Assembly (NCBI GenBank): GCA_964400725.1
Contig: CAYNVS010000008.1
Span: 1 to 64,000 of the forward strand
Direction of reading: 5' to 3'
Origin: CAYNVS01 sp964400725
GTDB lineage: Bacteria; Myxococcota_A; SURF-8; CAYNVS01
Length of the DNA: 64,000 bases
The notes beneath the pieces are model-generated. The model ran no database searches and was not told the DNA's origin. It was given only the letters and a program-made list of their open reading frames with translations. The translations under genes were made by a program, and so were the position numbers. Below, piece after piece: positions 50,754-60,212 of the stretch (position 1 is the first letter of the stretch; every line of letters starts with the position of its first letter).

Positions 50754-52316
50754 TTACGACGTGGGAGGTTTAAGGTTGAGGCTCGTCAGCCGTCTGCGCG
50801 CCTCCAGCGTCGCTTTGGTTTCCGGATACATCGTTTCAAGGTAGGAGAACCAGCGTTCGGCCTTAGCCGTGTCGGCTATTTGCCGGGTGTATATGTTGAT
50901 TATCTGCCTTATCGCTTCGGGAGTCTCAAGCGCTTTGGCGTGGTTGTGCGCCATGAACGAGTAAACTTCCACCGCGTCCTCATAAAGGCCGTTCACGCAC
51001 AGGCCGTTGGCCAGAGCCAGAAGCCGGTCGGGCGGCACGAATAGTTTGAAGTCGTTTTCGACAAGTTTATCGAACGCCGCGGTGAAAAAACCGTTATTAA
51101 TGGCCTTAATAACCGACTCGTCATACGCGATTCGCTTTTCCAGTCTGGCCTTCATGGAGTAGTAAATTCCGTAAAGCTGCCTGAACTTGGTTTCGTTCGG
51201 CCCCATAAGACGGTAATAATTAAGAAACCGCTCTATCGAGTGCATTTCCACGTCGGGCTTGCTAAGCAGCGCTTCGATAAGCCGCGCAAGCACGTCCTCA
51301 AGCCCCGAAGCGGTGTTGTCGGATTTAATAAGTCGTATGGTAAGCTCTTTGGCTAAAAACATGTCTCCGACTTCTATGCTTTTATTTACAAGCATAATCA
51401 GCTGCCGCGAAGGCGCGCGAAGTTCTCCGAAGGCGTGCTCGACCAGCGCGAAAACCTCTTTCGCCCGCTCGCTTTCCTTGTTGTCAAGGTGCGAAGAAAT
51501 AAGCGTAATCGCTATTCCGCAGGCGCTTTTATAATCCCCTTTTTCGATATGCTCGGCAAATTGCTTGCTCTGCTCCTCAACGGTAAAATGCAGCGAGGCG
51601 TCGCTCAGCGCGTTGAAGCTGGTCGTCGTAAGGCGTTTTCTTTGAGTCGTTTGACGCGGAACGTCGCTGCTCGCTCTCTGCCTTGAGGCGGCGTTTTCGC
51701 TCTCGGTCTCTTTGTTCATATTGACTATGGACATGACGCCCGCCAGCGCGACTCCGCTTATAAGACCGCCAAACATGAGCCCCCATCCCGGCGAATGCCC
51801 TTTGGTGGAAATGAAAATGTTATACACGGCAAGCAGCGTGAACCACGCAAGAAAAATAGTAAAACCGCTGACGATAAATCTGTCGGTGTGTTTTCGGAAG
51901 AAGCGTATTGCCCGGTTGGGCGAGAGAATTATTCCAGCCGCGAACGCCGCGGTGGCGGCTCCTTCGGCGCCCTGAACGGAATAGCGCCCGCCGCCGCTGA
52001 ACAACACAATTTGAAGCAAGCTTCCAGTTAATCCGCCCGCCAAAGAAATGAGCGCAAAAACCGCAGATCCCATTTTTTGTTCGAGAATTTTGCCGGCGCA
52101 GTAAACCCCCAAGGCTGAAATAAATATGTGCGCGACGTCGCGGCAATAAAATAAGTGCGTGAAATACTTCCAGAATTGAGTTTTATTGAGCTCCATTAGC
52201 TCGTCGAACTTAACGGAGCGGGCGAAAAGACCGAAAATGGAAACCGCAATCATGGCGAACATGAAAACGTACGCCGCCTTCTCCCTTGATTTTACTATTT
52301 GCTCCGTAATCGCCAT
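50754..52316 (-). CDS. Rhomboid-like pseudoprotease fused to TPR-type helical region
   Basis: 520 residues. Residues ~15-210 form six membrane segments in rhomboid order: THLFYCRDVAHIFISALGVY matches the H-x-x-x-H-L/I loop-1 region, followed by AGKILEQKMGS. The catalytic G-x-S-G is replaced by G116-A-E-G119, so the nucleophile Ser is Glu and protease activity is not expected. Residues ~245-520 are a helical, TPR-like domain (GDYKSACGIAITLISSHLDN, LYEDAVEVYSFMAHNHAKAL). It may bind membrane proteins as iRhoms and derlins do. Followed 103 bp later by folP on the same strand. Confidence 0.75.
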   Translation of the reverse strand: MAITEQIVKSREKAAYVFMFAMIAVSIFGLFARSVKFDELMELNKTQFWKYFTHLFYCRDVAHIFISALGVYCAGKILEQKMGSAVFALISLAGGLTGSLLQIVLFSGGGRYSVQGAEGAATAAFAAGIILSPNRAIRFFRKHTDRFIVSGFTIFLAWFTLLAVYNIFISTKGHSPGWGLMFGGLISGVALAGVMSIVNMNKETESENAASRQRASSDVPRQTTQRKRLTTTSFNALSDASLHFTVEEQSKQFAEHIEKGDYKSACGIAITLISSHLDNKESERAKEVFALVEHAFGELRAPSRQLIMLVNKSIEVGDMFLAKELTIRLIKSDNTASGLEDVLARLIEALLSKPDVEMHSIERFLNYYRLMGPNETKFRQLYGIYYSMKARLEKRIAYDESVIKAINNGFFTAAFDKLVENDFKLFVPPDRLLALANGLCVNGLYEDAVEVYSFMAHNHAKALETPEAIRQIINIYTRQIADTAKAERWFSYLETMYPETKATLEARRRLTSLNLKPPTS

Positions 52317-52689
52317 AAAATAAAGAACGCGCCGAATAGTTTTTGTAAATTACCTGTTATAATTTAACGTTACGGCGAAAATAATACACCAACGCTTAAA
52401 TTTATGCAAGCCGCTCGCGTCAATAGGTCTTAAGAATCCAGCCGGTCTCCGGTCTTGGCAAAATACCGCTTTTTGCCAAAATGAAATCGTTTTCGGAAAA
52501 ATTGCTAGAACCGCCATAGAGGCAATCGCCGCCGAATTAAACCGGGATAGAAATACGCATCCTATAATGGAATTTAAAATTCCGCCTTTGCAGTCGAAAG
52601 ACAAAAGCGCCCTCGCTTGGATTAGGGGTAAGCGGGGATAAGTCGGACATCGGATTGATTTAATAATATTTATATAGAGCTTATTGCTA
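52317..52689. other. Intergenic region between divergent genes
   Basis: About 370 bp upstream of the subtilase promoter. No conserved frame, RNA gene or terminator was recognised. A minus-strand frame at 52350-52604 has no ribosome binding site and no protein-like composition. Confidence 0.4.
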
Positions 52690-52718
52690 TTGACCGCGGC
52701 GCTAACTGATTGTAATGT
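52690..52718 (+). promoter_or_regulatory. Candidate promoter of the subtilase gene
   Basis: TTGACC (52690-52695), 17 bp, TAATGT (52713-52718). The -35 is good, the -10 weak. It lies 47 bp before the ATG. Confidence 0.42.
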
Positions 52719-52765
52719 TATAAGGTTTTAAACACGGCTCTTTTTTTTGCAAAGGCGTTACAAGC

Positions 52766-55700
52766 ATGAGAAAATTTTTCATCGCGGTCTGCTGCATCGC
52801 GGTCGTCGCGGGCGCGACAGCCGCCGGATTCTCTCTTTACGGCTTTAACTCAGGGCGTATTCCGGTTTTCTTCGGCAAGGCGTCGGACTATTCCGGCCTT
52901 TACAAAGCCGCCGCGTACGGCAAGGATTACGGAAGACAAACGTCGTCTTCCTACGACGAGCGCTTAAAAAAAGAGGCCGAGCTTTCGCGGAATGAAAATT
53001 TAATTCTTTCCGTCTTCGGCGCGTTCGACCCGCTGAAAGGATACCCCGAAACAGTCGCGCCCAAGGCTAAACTGTCCGCGGAAATTACGGACGCGATAAA
53101 CGAAATCAACAAAGGCCGCGCAGTTTATCTTGTTCAATTTAAAAGCAAAATAGGCGCGCTTGACCGCGAAAAGGCGGAGGAGAACGGGGCGAAAATCGCG
53201 GCGTACGTTCCCAATAACGCCTTTTTAGTTTATTCTCCTAATTCAAACGTTAAAAAGCTCGCCTCGTACGCCAACGCTAGATTCGTAAAAGAGTTTCCGT
53301 CAGGATTGAACGTTTCGCCCAACATTGCGCCCGCAGCAAAAAAAACCGCCGCAAACGGCTTCGTTCCGCTCAAGCTCGAAACGTACCGCGGCGCTAAAAT
53401 AGCGGAGCTGTCGGCGCTTCTGGCGCTGTTCGGCGAATCGGTCGTTGTCGTCAACGCGACGGACAGAGAGGTCGAAGATTACGGAACGGCGCGCGTTTTT
53501 GTAAAAAAAGAGCGGCTTGCGGAATTTTTGGCGGCTGTTTCGTCGCTAAAAATAATCGAGTGGACGGAGTTCGCGCCGACGCCGCGCGCGCTTAACAGCT
53601 CGGCAGTATGGCTTTTGCAATGCGGAAGCGCCGCGCTTAAAACGACTCCGCTTTTCGACGCCGGAATAACCGGCGTTGGACAGGTTTACGCAGCGGCGGA
53701 CAGCGGCCTCGATACGGACGCCTGCCAGTTCCGTTATACCGGCGACGCGGGCGCGCAAACTTTCTCAAACTCCACTCAGCCGCCAAACGTCAACGTAACC
53801 AACCCCGACAACAAGGTAATCGCCTATTATACTTTTTCGGGCGCCGAGGCTTACGACGATCGGTCGGGATATTTTCACGGCACGATGACGACCGGCTGCG
53901 GGGCCGGCGACGACTATCATCGCCTTGCGACGCCGGACGACCCCGGCCTCGATCCGGAAGACGGCATGGCTCCGGGCGCGAAAATTGTCTTTCAGGACGT
54001 CGCGAACGTTAAAGGAGAAATGTACGGCTTGATGACGGTCTCGCAAACCGACATGCACAAGCAGGCGATAGGCTCCGGCGCTCATTCGCACAACAACTCC
54101 TACGGCTTGGGCAGCGAGGAGTACGGGCCGTTTAATAATTACGACGGCGATTCGCGGGAAATCGACGATATAATGTGGCGCAACTTCGGCTATATGATTG
54201 TGTTCGCCTCCGGCAATTCCGGCCCCGACGAAGGAACGCTCGGCGGCGAAGGAAGCACGGCGAAGAGCACTCTGGCGGTCGGCGCAAGCTTTCCCGGCTG
54301 GTCTTCCATGTCAGACGGCGACGACATGCTGTCGTTTTCAAGCCGCGGCCCCACCGACGACGGAAGATTAAAGCCCGACCTCGTCGCGCCCGGCGTAATA
54401 AAAAGCGCGGTTGAGTCCGAATGCCAAGAAATGCCCAACATTAAAGACTCCAACGGCAATACGGTATGCGTTTCCATCACGGATCCGGGAAACGACAATT
54501 GCGCGACGGCAATGACGGCCGGAACGAGCTTTTCCTCGCCTATAGTTGCGGGCATAACGCTTCTTGTGCGCCAATATTTTACCGACGGTTTCTATCCGAC
54601 CGGCAAACGCAATTTAATCGACGGCTTCGAGCCGACCAACGCTCTTTTAAAAGCGGTAATGATAAACTCGACTATTAATATGCGCGGAGACGTAATAGAA
54701 ATCGGACGCAACGCGACGCGCTTAAACAAAATACCCGGACGCCCCGAAACCACGCAGGGATGGGGGCGCATTTCGCTTGACGATACTCTTTATTTAGCGG
54801 GCGACAACAGGGATTTCAAAGTTTTCGAGGACGCGCGCAACGACTCTGAAGACGGCGTCGCGACCGGCGAGATTAAGGAATACTCAATTAATGCGATAAG
54901 CTCCGCATATCCGCTCAAGATTACGCTTGTTTGGTCGGATCCGGCGTCGTATCGCGGCTCCCGGCGCATTCTCATCAACGACCTCGACCTCTTGGTAATT
55001 TCGCCCGACGGCGAAAAATACGTCGGCAATCTCAACTTCGTAGAAGGCGCGTCGGTTCCAGCCGTTGACGCGGAGCTTTTCGACAGGGTGAACCCGCTTG
55101 AAAACGTTTTCATCGAGAATCCGAAGACAGGAACGTGGACGATAAAAGTAATCGGCTACAACGTTCCGGGAGGCGGGCAGAAGCTCAACCCTTCTTCGAC
55201 GTACAAGCAGGGTTTTGCGCTTGTCGCAAGCGGCGACTTCGCGCAGGACGACCCGTCGCAGACCGCGAACTTGTCGCGAATCGAACCTAAAATTACCGGC
55301 GGATGCGACAACGACTCCTTTCTCGATCTCACCGAAACGACGACGCTTGCCGTAAACGTCGGCAATACGGGCTCCGGATCGACTAATGACGTATCCGTGG
55401 AAATTAAGCTTGCGGACGGAGGCGACCTTGACAAGCGTTTCGTAGTCCCAGTAGGCGAAACCAAGCAAAATCTCGGAATAATATCCGGCAAATCGGGCAA
55501 AAAAGCCGAGTTCAAGCTGCGCTTGCGCGAATCGGCGGGCGCGGAAGCCTGCGGAAAGAAAATAAACGTCAACGTCGTCGTCAAAAACGGCGGGGAAACG
55601 GTTTACGACAAGCCGTTCGAGGTCGTCGCGCATATGGACGTCAATCCGTACAACGGCAGCGTCCGCTGCCAGAACGACGTTTGCAACCCCGGCGCGATAA

Positions 55701-56254
55701 TTACGTCGCTGACGCCAAACGAGGCGACCGCAGGCGAAACCATTCAGCAAATCGCGGTGGAAGGGGAACACCTGCCGACGCATCTCGCGGTTAAATTCGA
55801 GGACGAACGCATTAAGGTAACTGGAGCCATAGTGAGCTTCGGCCAAACTTTCTTCACCGCCAACGCCGTCGTCGTTTCGCCGGAGGTTCCCGCCGGTTAC
55901 TACGCGCTAATGGTTTTGGACGCGGCGGACGAGTTCGCCGAATGGAGCGGCCTGCCTAACGCTTTGCACGTAAAAGCTCTTCCGGCGGACGGCGACGAGG
56001 ATGCGGAAGTCGAAACCGAAGCGGAACCGATTGAATTGACTGAAGAAATCGTCGAAGAAGCGGTCGAGACTACTGAAATAATCGAGAGCGTCGAGGACGC
56101 CGATACGGCGGACGACGGAGAGAAACAGATTACGAAAATGGTTTACGGCGGAGGATGCGCTGGAACCGGCTCTGCCGGTTTCGCGTTCGCGGCGGCTATG
56201 GCCGCTCTTCTGCTGGCCGGAAGAACTGGAATTATATTGCGGAAAGGACGCTAA
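52766..56254 (+). CDS. Large secreted S8 (subtilisin-like) protease with C-terminal sorting tail
   Basis: 1162 residues. Signal peptide (~1-22), a ~250-residue propeptide-like region, and the S8 domain with Asp312 (AAADSGLD), His371 (GYFHGTMT) and Ser588 (GTSFSSPI); the oxyanion Asn is in VFASGNSGPDEG. A P/jelly-roll-type domain follows (LVWSDPASYRGSRRILINDL), then a CARDB-like domain (NVGNTGSGSTNDVSVEIKL), an IPT/TIG domain (ITSLTPNEATAGETIQQIAV), a Glu-rich linker, and the end G-G-G-C-A-G-T-G, ~20 hydrophobic residues, R-K-G-R. That end resembles MYXO-CTERM-type sorting signals, which anchor proteins to the outer surface through the Cys. The aspS ATG directly follows the stop. Confidence 0.9.
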   Translation: MRKFFIAVCCIAVVAGATAAGFSLYGFNSGRIPVFFGKASDYSGLYKAAAYGKDYGRQTSSSYDERLKKEAELSRNENLILSVFGAFDPLKGYPETVAPKAKLSAEITDAINEINKGRAVYLVQFKSKIGALDREKAEENGAKIAAYVPNNAFLVYSPNSNVKKLASYANARFVKEFPSGLNVSPNIAPAAKKTAANGFVPLKLETYRGAKIAELSALLALFGESVVVVNATDREVEDYGTARVFVKKERLAEFLAAVSSLKIIEWTEFAPTPRALNSSAVWLLQCGSAALKTTPLFDAGITGVGQVYAAADSGLDTDACQFRYTGDAGAQTFSNSTQPPNVNVTNPDNKVIAYYTFSGAEAYDDRSGYFHGTMTTGCGAGDDYHRLATPDDPGLDPEDGMAPGAKIVFQDVANVKGEMYGLMTVSQTDMHKQAIGSGAHSHNNSYGLGSEEYGPFNNYDGDSREIDDIMWRNFGYMIVFASGNSGPDEGTLGGEGSTAKSTLAVGASFPGWSSMSDGDDMLSFSSRGPTDDGRLKPDLVAPGVIKSAVESECQEMPNIKDSNGNTVCVSITDPGNDNCATAMTAGTSFSSPIVAGITLLVRQYFTDGFYPTGKRNLIDGFEPTNALLKAVMINSTINMRGDVIEIGRNATRLNKIPGRPETTQGWGRISLDDTLYLAGDNRDFKVFEDARNDSEDGVATGEIKEYSINAISSAYPLKITLVWSDPASYRGSRRILINDLDLLVISPDGEKYVGNLNFVEGASVPAVDAELFDRVNPLENVFIENPKTGTWTIKVIGYNVPGGGQKLNPSSTYKQGFALVASGDFAQDDPSQTANLSRIEPKITGGCDNDSFLDLTETTTLAVNVGNTGSGSTNDVSVEIKLADGGDLDKRFVVPVGETKQNLGIISGKSGKKAEFKLRLRESAGAEACGKKINVNVVVKNGGETVYDKPFEVVAHMDVNPYNGSVRCQNDVCNPGAIITSLTPNEATAGETIQQIAVEGEHLPTHLAVKFEDERIKVTGAIVSFGQTFFTANAVVVSPEVPAGYYALMVLDAADEFAEWSGLPNALHVKALPADGDEDAEVETEAEPIELTEEIVEEAVETTEIIESVEDADTADDGEKQITKMVYGGGCAGTGSAGFAFAAAMAALLLAGRTGIILRKGR

Positions 56255-58033
56255 ATGACCGACTATAAAAGAACTCATACCTGCGGAGAACTCCGCGCCG
56301 AGAACGCGGGAGAAACCGTTACCCTTACCGGCTGGGCCGCCACATGGCGCGACCACGGCGGCTGCATTTTTATCGACCTGCGCGACAGGTACGGCCGCAC
56401 GCAGCTCGTCTTCAGACCCGACATCAACGAAGAGGCTTACAAAACAGCCAAACAGATTAGTAAAGAGTCGTCGGTCGCGGCGCGCGGCAAAGTCGTCGAC
56501 CGGGGCACCAACCGCAATAAAAAAATACCCACGGGCGACATAGAAGTGGAAGTTACGGAAATTGCCGTGCTTTCCGCCTCGGATACCCCGCCGTTCGAGA
56601 TTGCCGACGAGACAAACGCCAACGAGGAGCTGCGTCTTACGTGGCGCTTCCTAGACCTGCGCCGCAAGCCGCTGCAGGACGCGCTGATTAAGCGGCACAA
56701 AGCTTGTCTGGCCGCACGCAATTATTTGGATGAAAACGGCTTTTTAGAGATTGAAACGCCGTTCCTCACCCGCTCCACGCCCGAAGGCGCGCGCGACTTT
56801 CTCGTCCCCTCGCGCATCGAGAAAGGCTCGTTCTACGCGCTGCCGCAGTCGCCGCAGATTTTTAAGCAGCTCTTTATGGTGGCGGGGCTGGACAGATATT
56901 TCCAAATCGTCCGCTGTTTCCGCGACGAAGACCTGCGCAACGACCGCCAGCCGGAATTTACGCAAATAGACATCGAGCTCTCCTTCGCTGACGAAACTAT
57001 AATACAAACGCTCGTCGAGGGGCTGCTAAAACGGATATGGAAGGAAGTGCGCGGAGTGGATATTCCCACTCCTTTCGAGCACATAATGTACGACGACGCG
57101 ATGCTTAAATACGGCGCGGACGCCCCCGACATGCGCTTCGGCCTGCTTATTCACGACGTTACCGATATTTTGCGCGGCGCGGAGTTCGGCGTTACCAAGT
57201 CGGCCATAGAGGCGGGCGGAGTAACGCGGGCGATTGTGGTTGAGGGAACCGACCTCTCCCGCAAACAGCTCGACGAGCTTGCCGAGTTCGTAAAAGCGAA
57301 AGAAAACGGCGGCCTTTCCGGTCTGCTTTACATGAAAGTCGCGCCGGACGGAGCCATTTCTGGTCCGCTTTCCAAGGCGCTGACGGACGAAGACCGCAAA
57401 AACAAGTTGTTCATGGCGCTTTCGCTCAAGCCGGGCGCGATAGTACTGCTTGGCGCGGGCGAGACGGATAAAGTCCGAATGGCGATGGGCAAGCTGCGCA
57501 AGAAGCTCGGCGCAAGCATGGGTCTTGCCAAACCCGACCATTACAAATTCGTCTGGGTGGACGAATTCCCGCTGTTCGAGCTGACCGACGAAGGAAAGCC
57601 GACCAGCGCGCATCATCCGTTCACGGCGCCCAAACCCGAAGACGTTCATTTGCTGGAAACAAACCCGATAGCCGTAAAGGCCCGCGCTTACGACGTCGTT
57701 TTGAACGGAAGCGAAATAGGCGGCGGTTCGGTTCGTATCCACGACTCCGGTTTGCAGAGCAAAATTTTTGAAACGCTCGGTCTTACAAAAGATGAGGCGC
57801 AGGAAAAATTCGGGCACCTGCTTAACGCTTTCCGCTTCGGTCCGCCTCCGCACGCGGGGCTGGCTCTGGGGCTCGACAGGCTCGTGATGCTGCTGGTCGG
57901 CGCGGAGAGCCTGCGCGACGTAATCGCCTATCCGAAGACGACGCGCGGAGCGTGCCTGATGACCGGAGCGCCCTCGACGGTGGACGCAAAACAGCTTGAA
58001 GAACTCGGCGTGGCCGTAATGAAAAAGGAATAG
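56255..58033 (+). CDS. aspS: Aspartate--tRNA ligase (bacterial type)
   Basis: 592 residues, the bacterial length with the GAD insertion domain. OB fold with G-W-x-x-T-W-R-D-H-G-G-C-I-F-I-D-L-R-D-R, class II motif 1 (FLEIETPFLTRSTPEGARDF), motif 2 (FRDEDLRNDRQPEFTQID), motif 3 (GLALGLDRLVMLL). The D-H-G in the OB fold carries His where discriminating enzymes such as that of E. coli have Leu; His at this place is typical of non-discriminating AspRS, which also charges tRNA-Asn. The ATG follows the protease stop without a gap, with AAAGGA inside the protease gene as ribosome binding site. Confidence 0.97.
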   Translation: MTDYKRTHTCGELRAENAGETVTLTGWAATWRDHGGCIFIDLRDRYGRTQLVFRPDINEEAYKTAKQISKESSVAARGKVVDRGTNRNKKIPTGDIEVEVTEIAVLSASDTPPFEIADETNANEELRLTWRFLDLRRKPLQDALIKRHKACLAARNYLDENGFLEIETPFLTRSTPEGARDFLVPSRIEKGSFYALPQSPQIFKQLFMVAGLDRYFQIVRCFRDEDLRNDRQPEFTQIDIELSFADETIIQTLVEGLLKRIWKEVRGVDIPTPFEHIMYDDAMLKYGADAPDMRFGLLIHDVTDILRGAEFGVTKSAIEAGGVTRAIVVEGTDLSRKQLDELAEFVKAKENGGLSGLLYMKVAPDGAISGPLSKALTDEDRKNKLFMALSLKPGAIVLLGAGETDKVRMAMGKLRKKLGASMGLAKPDHYKFVWVDEFPLFELTDEGKPTSAHHPFTAPKPEDVHLLETNPIAVKARAYDVVLNGSEIGGGSVRIHDSGLQSKIFETLGLTKDEAQEKFGHLLNAFRFGPPPHAGLALGLDRLVMLLVGAESLRDVIAYPKTTRGACLMTGAPSTVDAKQLEELGVAVMKKE

Positions 58034-58133
58034 CGGGCGTAGCGGACTAGATCGACAAGTGTGCCCTTCGATACGGTCTGCGGTCTCCTCGCCGACGCGG
58101 ACGACCGGCGGCGAATTGCATTTGGCTAATTAC

Positions 58134-58952
58134 ATGGACGCGACGAATAAATTGCTGAAGCCGATTGAAGGGGTCGGACAGTACGTCATCGACGCGGTAG
58201 CTAAGGTCGGCGACTTCTCCATTTTCCTTGGTTCTTTTTTCTCTTGGGCGTTTCGGCCTCCTTACCGATTCGGCCAGCTTATGCTTCAATTGGAGCAAAT
58301 CGGCGTAAACAGCCTGCCAATTATTATTATGACGGCGCTCTTTTCTGGAATGACCGCGGCGCTGCAAGTCAGCTACGTCGCGCATTTATTCAACGTGCAA
58401 AGCCTCGTCGGCGCTTCGGTCGCGCTTGGAGCCGCGCGCGAGGCCGCTCCGGTAATGACGGCGCTGATGCTCACCGCGCGATGCGGCTCTTCCATGGCGG
58501 CGGAACTGGGCACGATGCGCGTAACCGAGCAGATTGACGCGTTGGACAGCATGGCTGTAAATCCGGTGCAATACCTAGTCGTTCCGCGCGTCGTCGCGAC
58601 GCTTATTTTGATGCCTATGCTCGCGATTATAAGCGATTTCTTTTGCATTTTCGGCGCTTACGTGGTGATGGTAAAAATAAATCACGTCGATAGCGGCGTT
58701 TTTTTCGAGACGATACGCTGGTACCTCGACCCGATAGACATTTATATCGGTCTTTACAAGGCGGTCGCGTTCGGCTTCGTCCTTGCAAGCGTAAGCTGCT
58801 TCATGGGATACTCGACCGAAGGCGGAGCAAAGGGCGTCGGCAAGGCGACGACCGGCGCGGTTGTGGTCAGCAGCGTCGCTATTTTAGCGGTCGATTACCT
58901 GCTGACAATGCTTTTGCACGCAATAGATACCGTAATTTGGAAAATAGCATGA
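58134..58952 (+). CDS. mlaE: MlaE-family lipid ABC transporter permease
   Basis: 272 residues from ATG 58134; the frame opens at 58059 but the extra residues are unlike the family. Five to six membrane segments with the MlaE signatures F-R-P-P-Y-R-F-G-Q-L near the start, SGMTAALQVSYVAHLF, EAAPVMTALMLTARCGSSMA, AELGTMRVTEQIDALDSMAV and SCFMGYSTEGGAKGVGKATT. MlaE moves phospholipids between the membranes. It overlaps mlaF (ATGA). Confidence 0.92.
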   Translation: MDATNKLLKPIEGVGQYVIDAVAKVGDFSIFLGSFFSWAFRPPYRFGQLMLQLEQIGVNSLPIIIMTALFSGMTAALQVSYVAHLFNVQSLVGASVALGAAREAAPVMTALMLTARCGSSMAAELGTMRVTEQIDALDSMAVNPVQYLVVPRVVATLILMPMLAIISDFFCIFGAYVVMVKINHVDSGVFFETIRWYLDPIDIYIGLYKAVAFGFVLASVSCFMGYSTEGGAKGVGKATTGAVVVSSVAILAVDYLLTMLLHAIDTVIWKIA

Positions 58953-59731
58953 CGACCGAAGCGGCCGCTAAACAGACCGCGACAAGCGGCGACGGGATTT
59001 TGCTTAAGATAGTCGATGTGCGCAAGGCGTTCGGCAGCCAGCAGGTTCTCGACGGCGTGAACTTAGAAATACCGGAAGGTAAAATTACTTTCATAATCGG
59101 TCCATCCGGCACCGGAAAAAGCGTTTTGCTCAAACATATCACGGGGTTAATAAAGCCCGACTCCGGCCATATTTATTTGGACGACGTCGATATTCCCGCG
59201 CTTTCCGGCTACAAAATGACGGAAGCGCGCAAGCAGATGGGCGTTCTTTTTCAAAGCGCCGCGCTGTTTGACAGTTTCAACGTATTCGACAACGTGGCGT
59301 TTCCGTTGGTGGAGCACTCGAAGCTGACTAAGGAAGAAATCGCCGCTAGAGTTAAAGAAAAACTCGAGTTGGTGGGGCTTTTCGACGTCGAGAGGAAAAT
59401 GCCGAACGAGCTGTCGGGCGGAATGCGGAAACGGGTTGGGCTTGCGCGCGCCATCGCGCTAAACCCGCGCATGATTTTCTACGACGAACCGACTACCGGA
59501 CTTGATCCGCTGATGGTCGGTCAGGTGAACGAGCTGATAGTAAATACAAATCGGGCGCAGAGCGCCACAAGTCTTGTTATATCGCACGATATACGCGCGA
59601 TGATGGAAACGGCCGACTTCGCGGCGATTATTCACAAAGGCAAAATAGTCTGTTCCGGTTCTCCGGAGGAAGTCGCCGCCTATCCGGACGAATTCGTGCA
59701 AAGGTTTGTCGCGGCGGGGCTTAAGGCGTAA
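58949..59731 (+). CDS. mlaF: MlaF-family lipid ABC transporter ATPase
   Basis: 260 residues from ATG 58949, which overlaps the mlaE stop; a TTG 4 codons upstream is inside mlaE. Walker A GPSGTGKSVLL, Q-loop LFQSAALFDSF, ABC signature LSGGMRKRVGLARAIAL, Walker B MIFYDEPTTGLDP and switch His in ISHDI. Drives the MlaE permease. No MCE-domain gene (mlaD) follows, although that is the usual third component. Confidence 0.94.
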   Translation: MTTEAAAKQTATSGDGILLKIVDVRKAFGSQQVLDGVNLEIPEGKITFIIGPSGTGKSVLLKHITGLIKPDSGHIYLDDVDIPALSGYKMTEARKQMGVLFQSAALFDSFNVFDNVAFPLVEHSKLTKEEIAARVKEKLELVGLFDVERKMPNELSGGMRKRVGLARAIALNPRMIFYDEPTTGLDPLMVGQVNELIVNTNRAQSATSLVISHDIRAMMETADFAAIIHKGKIVCSGSPEEVAAYPDEFVQRFVAAGLKA

Positions 59732-60083
59732 GGCATAAAGCCGCGGCGACAATAAGGCGAATTGTAAGATTAGCCGTATCCATTTACAATTTTGACGAAA
59801 TCGTTTACCGCCTCAACTAGTCGTTTGCCGCGGTTTATATAGCGTTTGTCAAAAATATTGGCCGAAATTTTCACTGCCGCGCGGCATTAATAAATGAAAC
59901 GAAAGCGGCATTTGTCAATGTTTTCGAACTGATAGGCTGAGGCTTATCGCCGCCGCACAGACTTAAATAACGGACAATAATTTCGGCAAACGCTATAATA
60001 TGTAAAATTTAAATAAAGTTGCCCGAAATAAAGTTTCGGAGGGCGGCGAACCGTCTCTGCCTTAATTTAGTCAATTTCCGCGC
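59732..60083. other. Intergenic region after mlaF
   Basis: About 350 bp with no coding frame. It contains a perfect 12-bp palindrome TGCCGCGCGGCA (59875-59886), and a stem GCCCGAAA / TTTCGGaGGGC around TAAAG (60021-60044) without a T-run. Neither could be assigned a role. No good terminator was found directly behind mlaF. Confidence 0.4.
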
Positions 60084-60121
60084 AAAGAAAAAGGCCGCAA
60101 ACCTAGTATGGCGGCGGCCTT
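60084..60121 (-). terminator. Rho-independent terminator of tRNA-Lys
   Basis: Arms AAGGCCGC (60091-60098) and GCGGCCTT (60114-60121) pair perfectly around a 15-nt loop. On the minus strand the hairpin is followed by TTTTTCTTT. It starts 16 bp behind the tRNA 3' end. Confidence 0.82.
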
Positions 60122-60136
60122 GAAGAGCTTCATAAA

Positions 60137-60212
60137 TGGTTCCCTTGGCGAGACTCGAACTCGCAACAAACGGATTAAGAGTCCGCTGCTCTACCGATTG
60201 AGCTACAAGGGA
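60137..60212 (-). tRNA. tRNA-Lys (anticodon CTT)
   Basis: Minus strand: acceptor TCCCTTG/CAAGGGA, D arm GCTC/GAGC, anticodon arm GCGGA-CTCTTAA-TCCGT with anticodon CTT, T arm GCGAG/CTCGC with TTCGAGT, discriminator A and encoded CCA. The first base is U paired with A, whereas most bacterial lysine tRNAs begin with G. Directly upstream the 8-mer ACAAGGGA is repeated in tandem (60205-60220, plus strand), which duplicates the 5' acceptor strand in the precursor. Confidence 0.95.

Noticed and set aside
54884..55846. 320-codon minus-strand frame inside the subtilase gene
   Set aside because: It is antisense to conserved domains of the protease, starts without a ribosome binding site and has an Arg/Val-rich composition typical of an antisense shadow.
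57026..57853. 275-codon minus-strand frame inside aspS
   Set aside because: It is antisense to conserved aspS motifs and has shadow-like composition.
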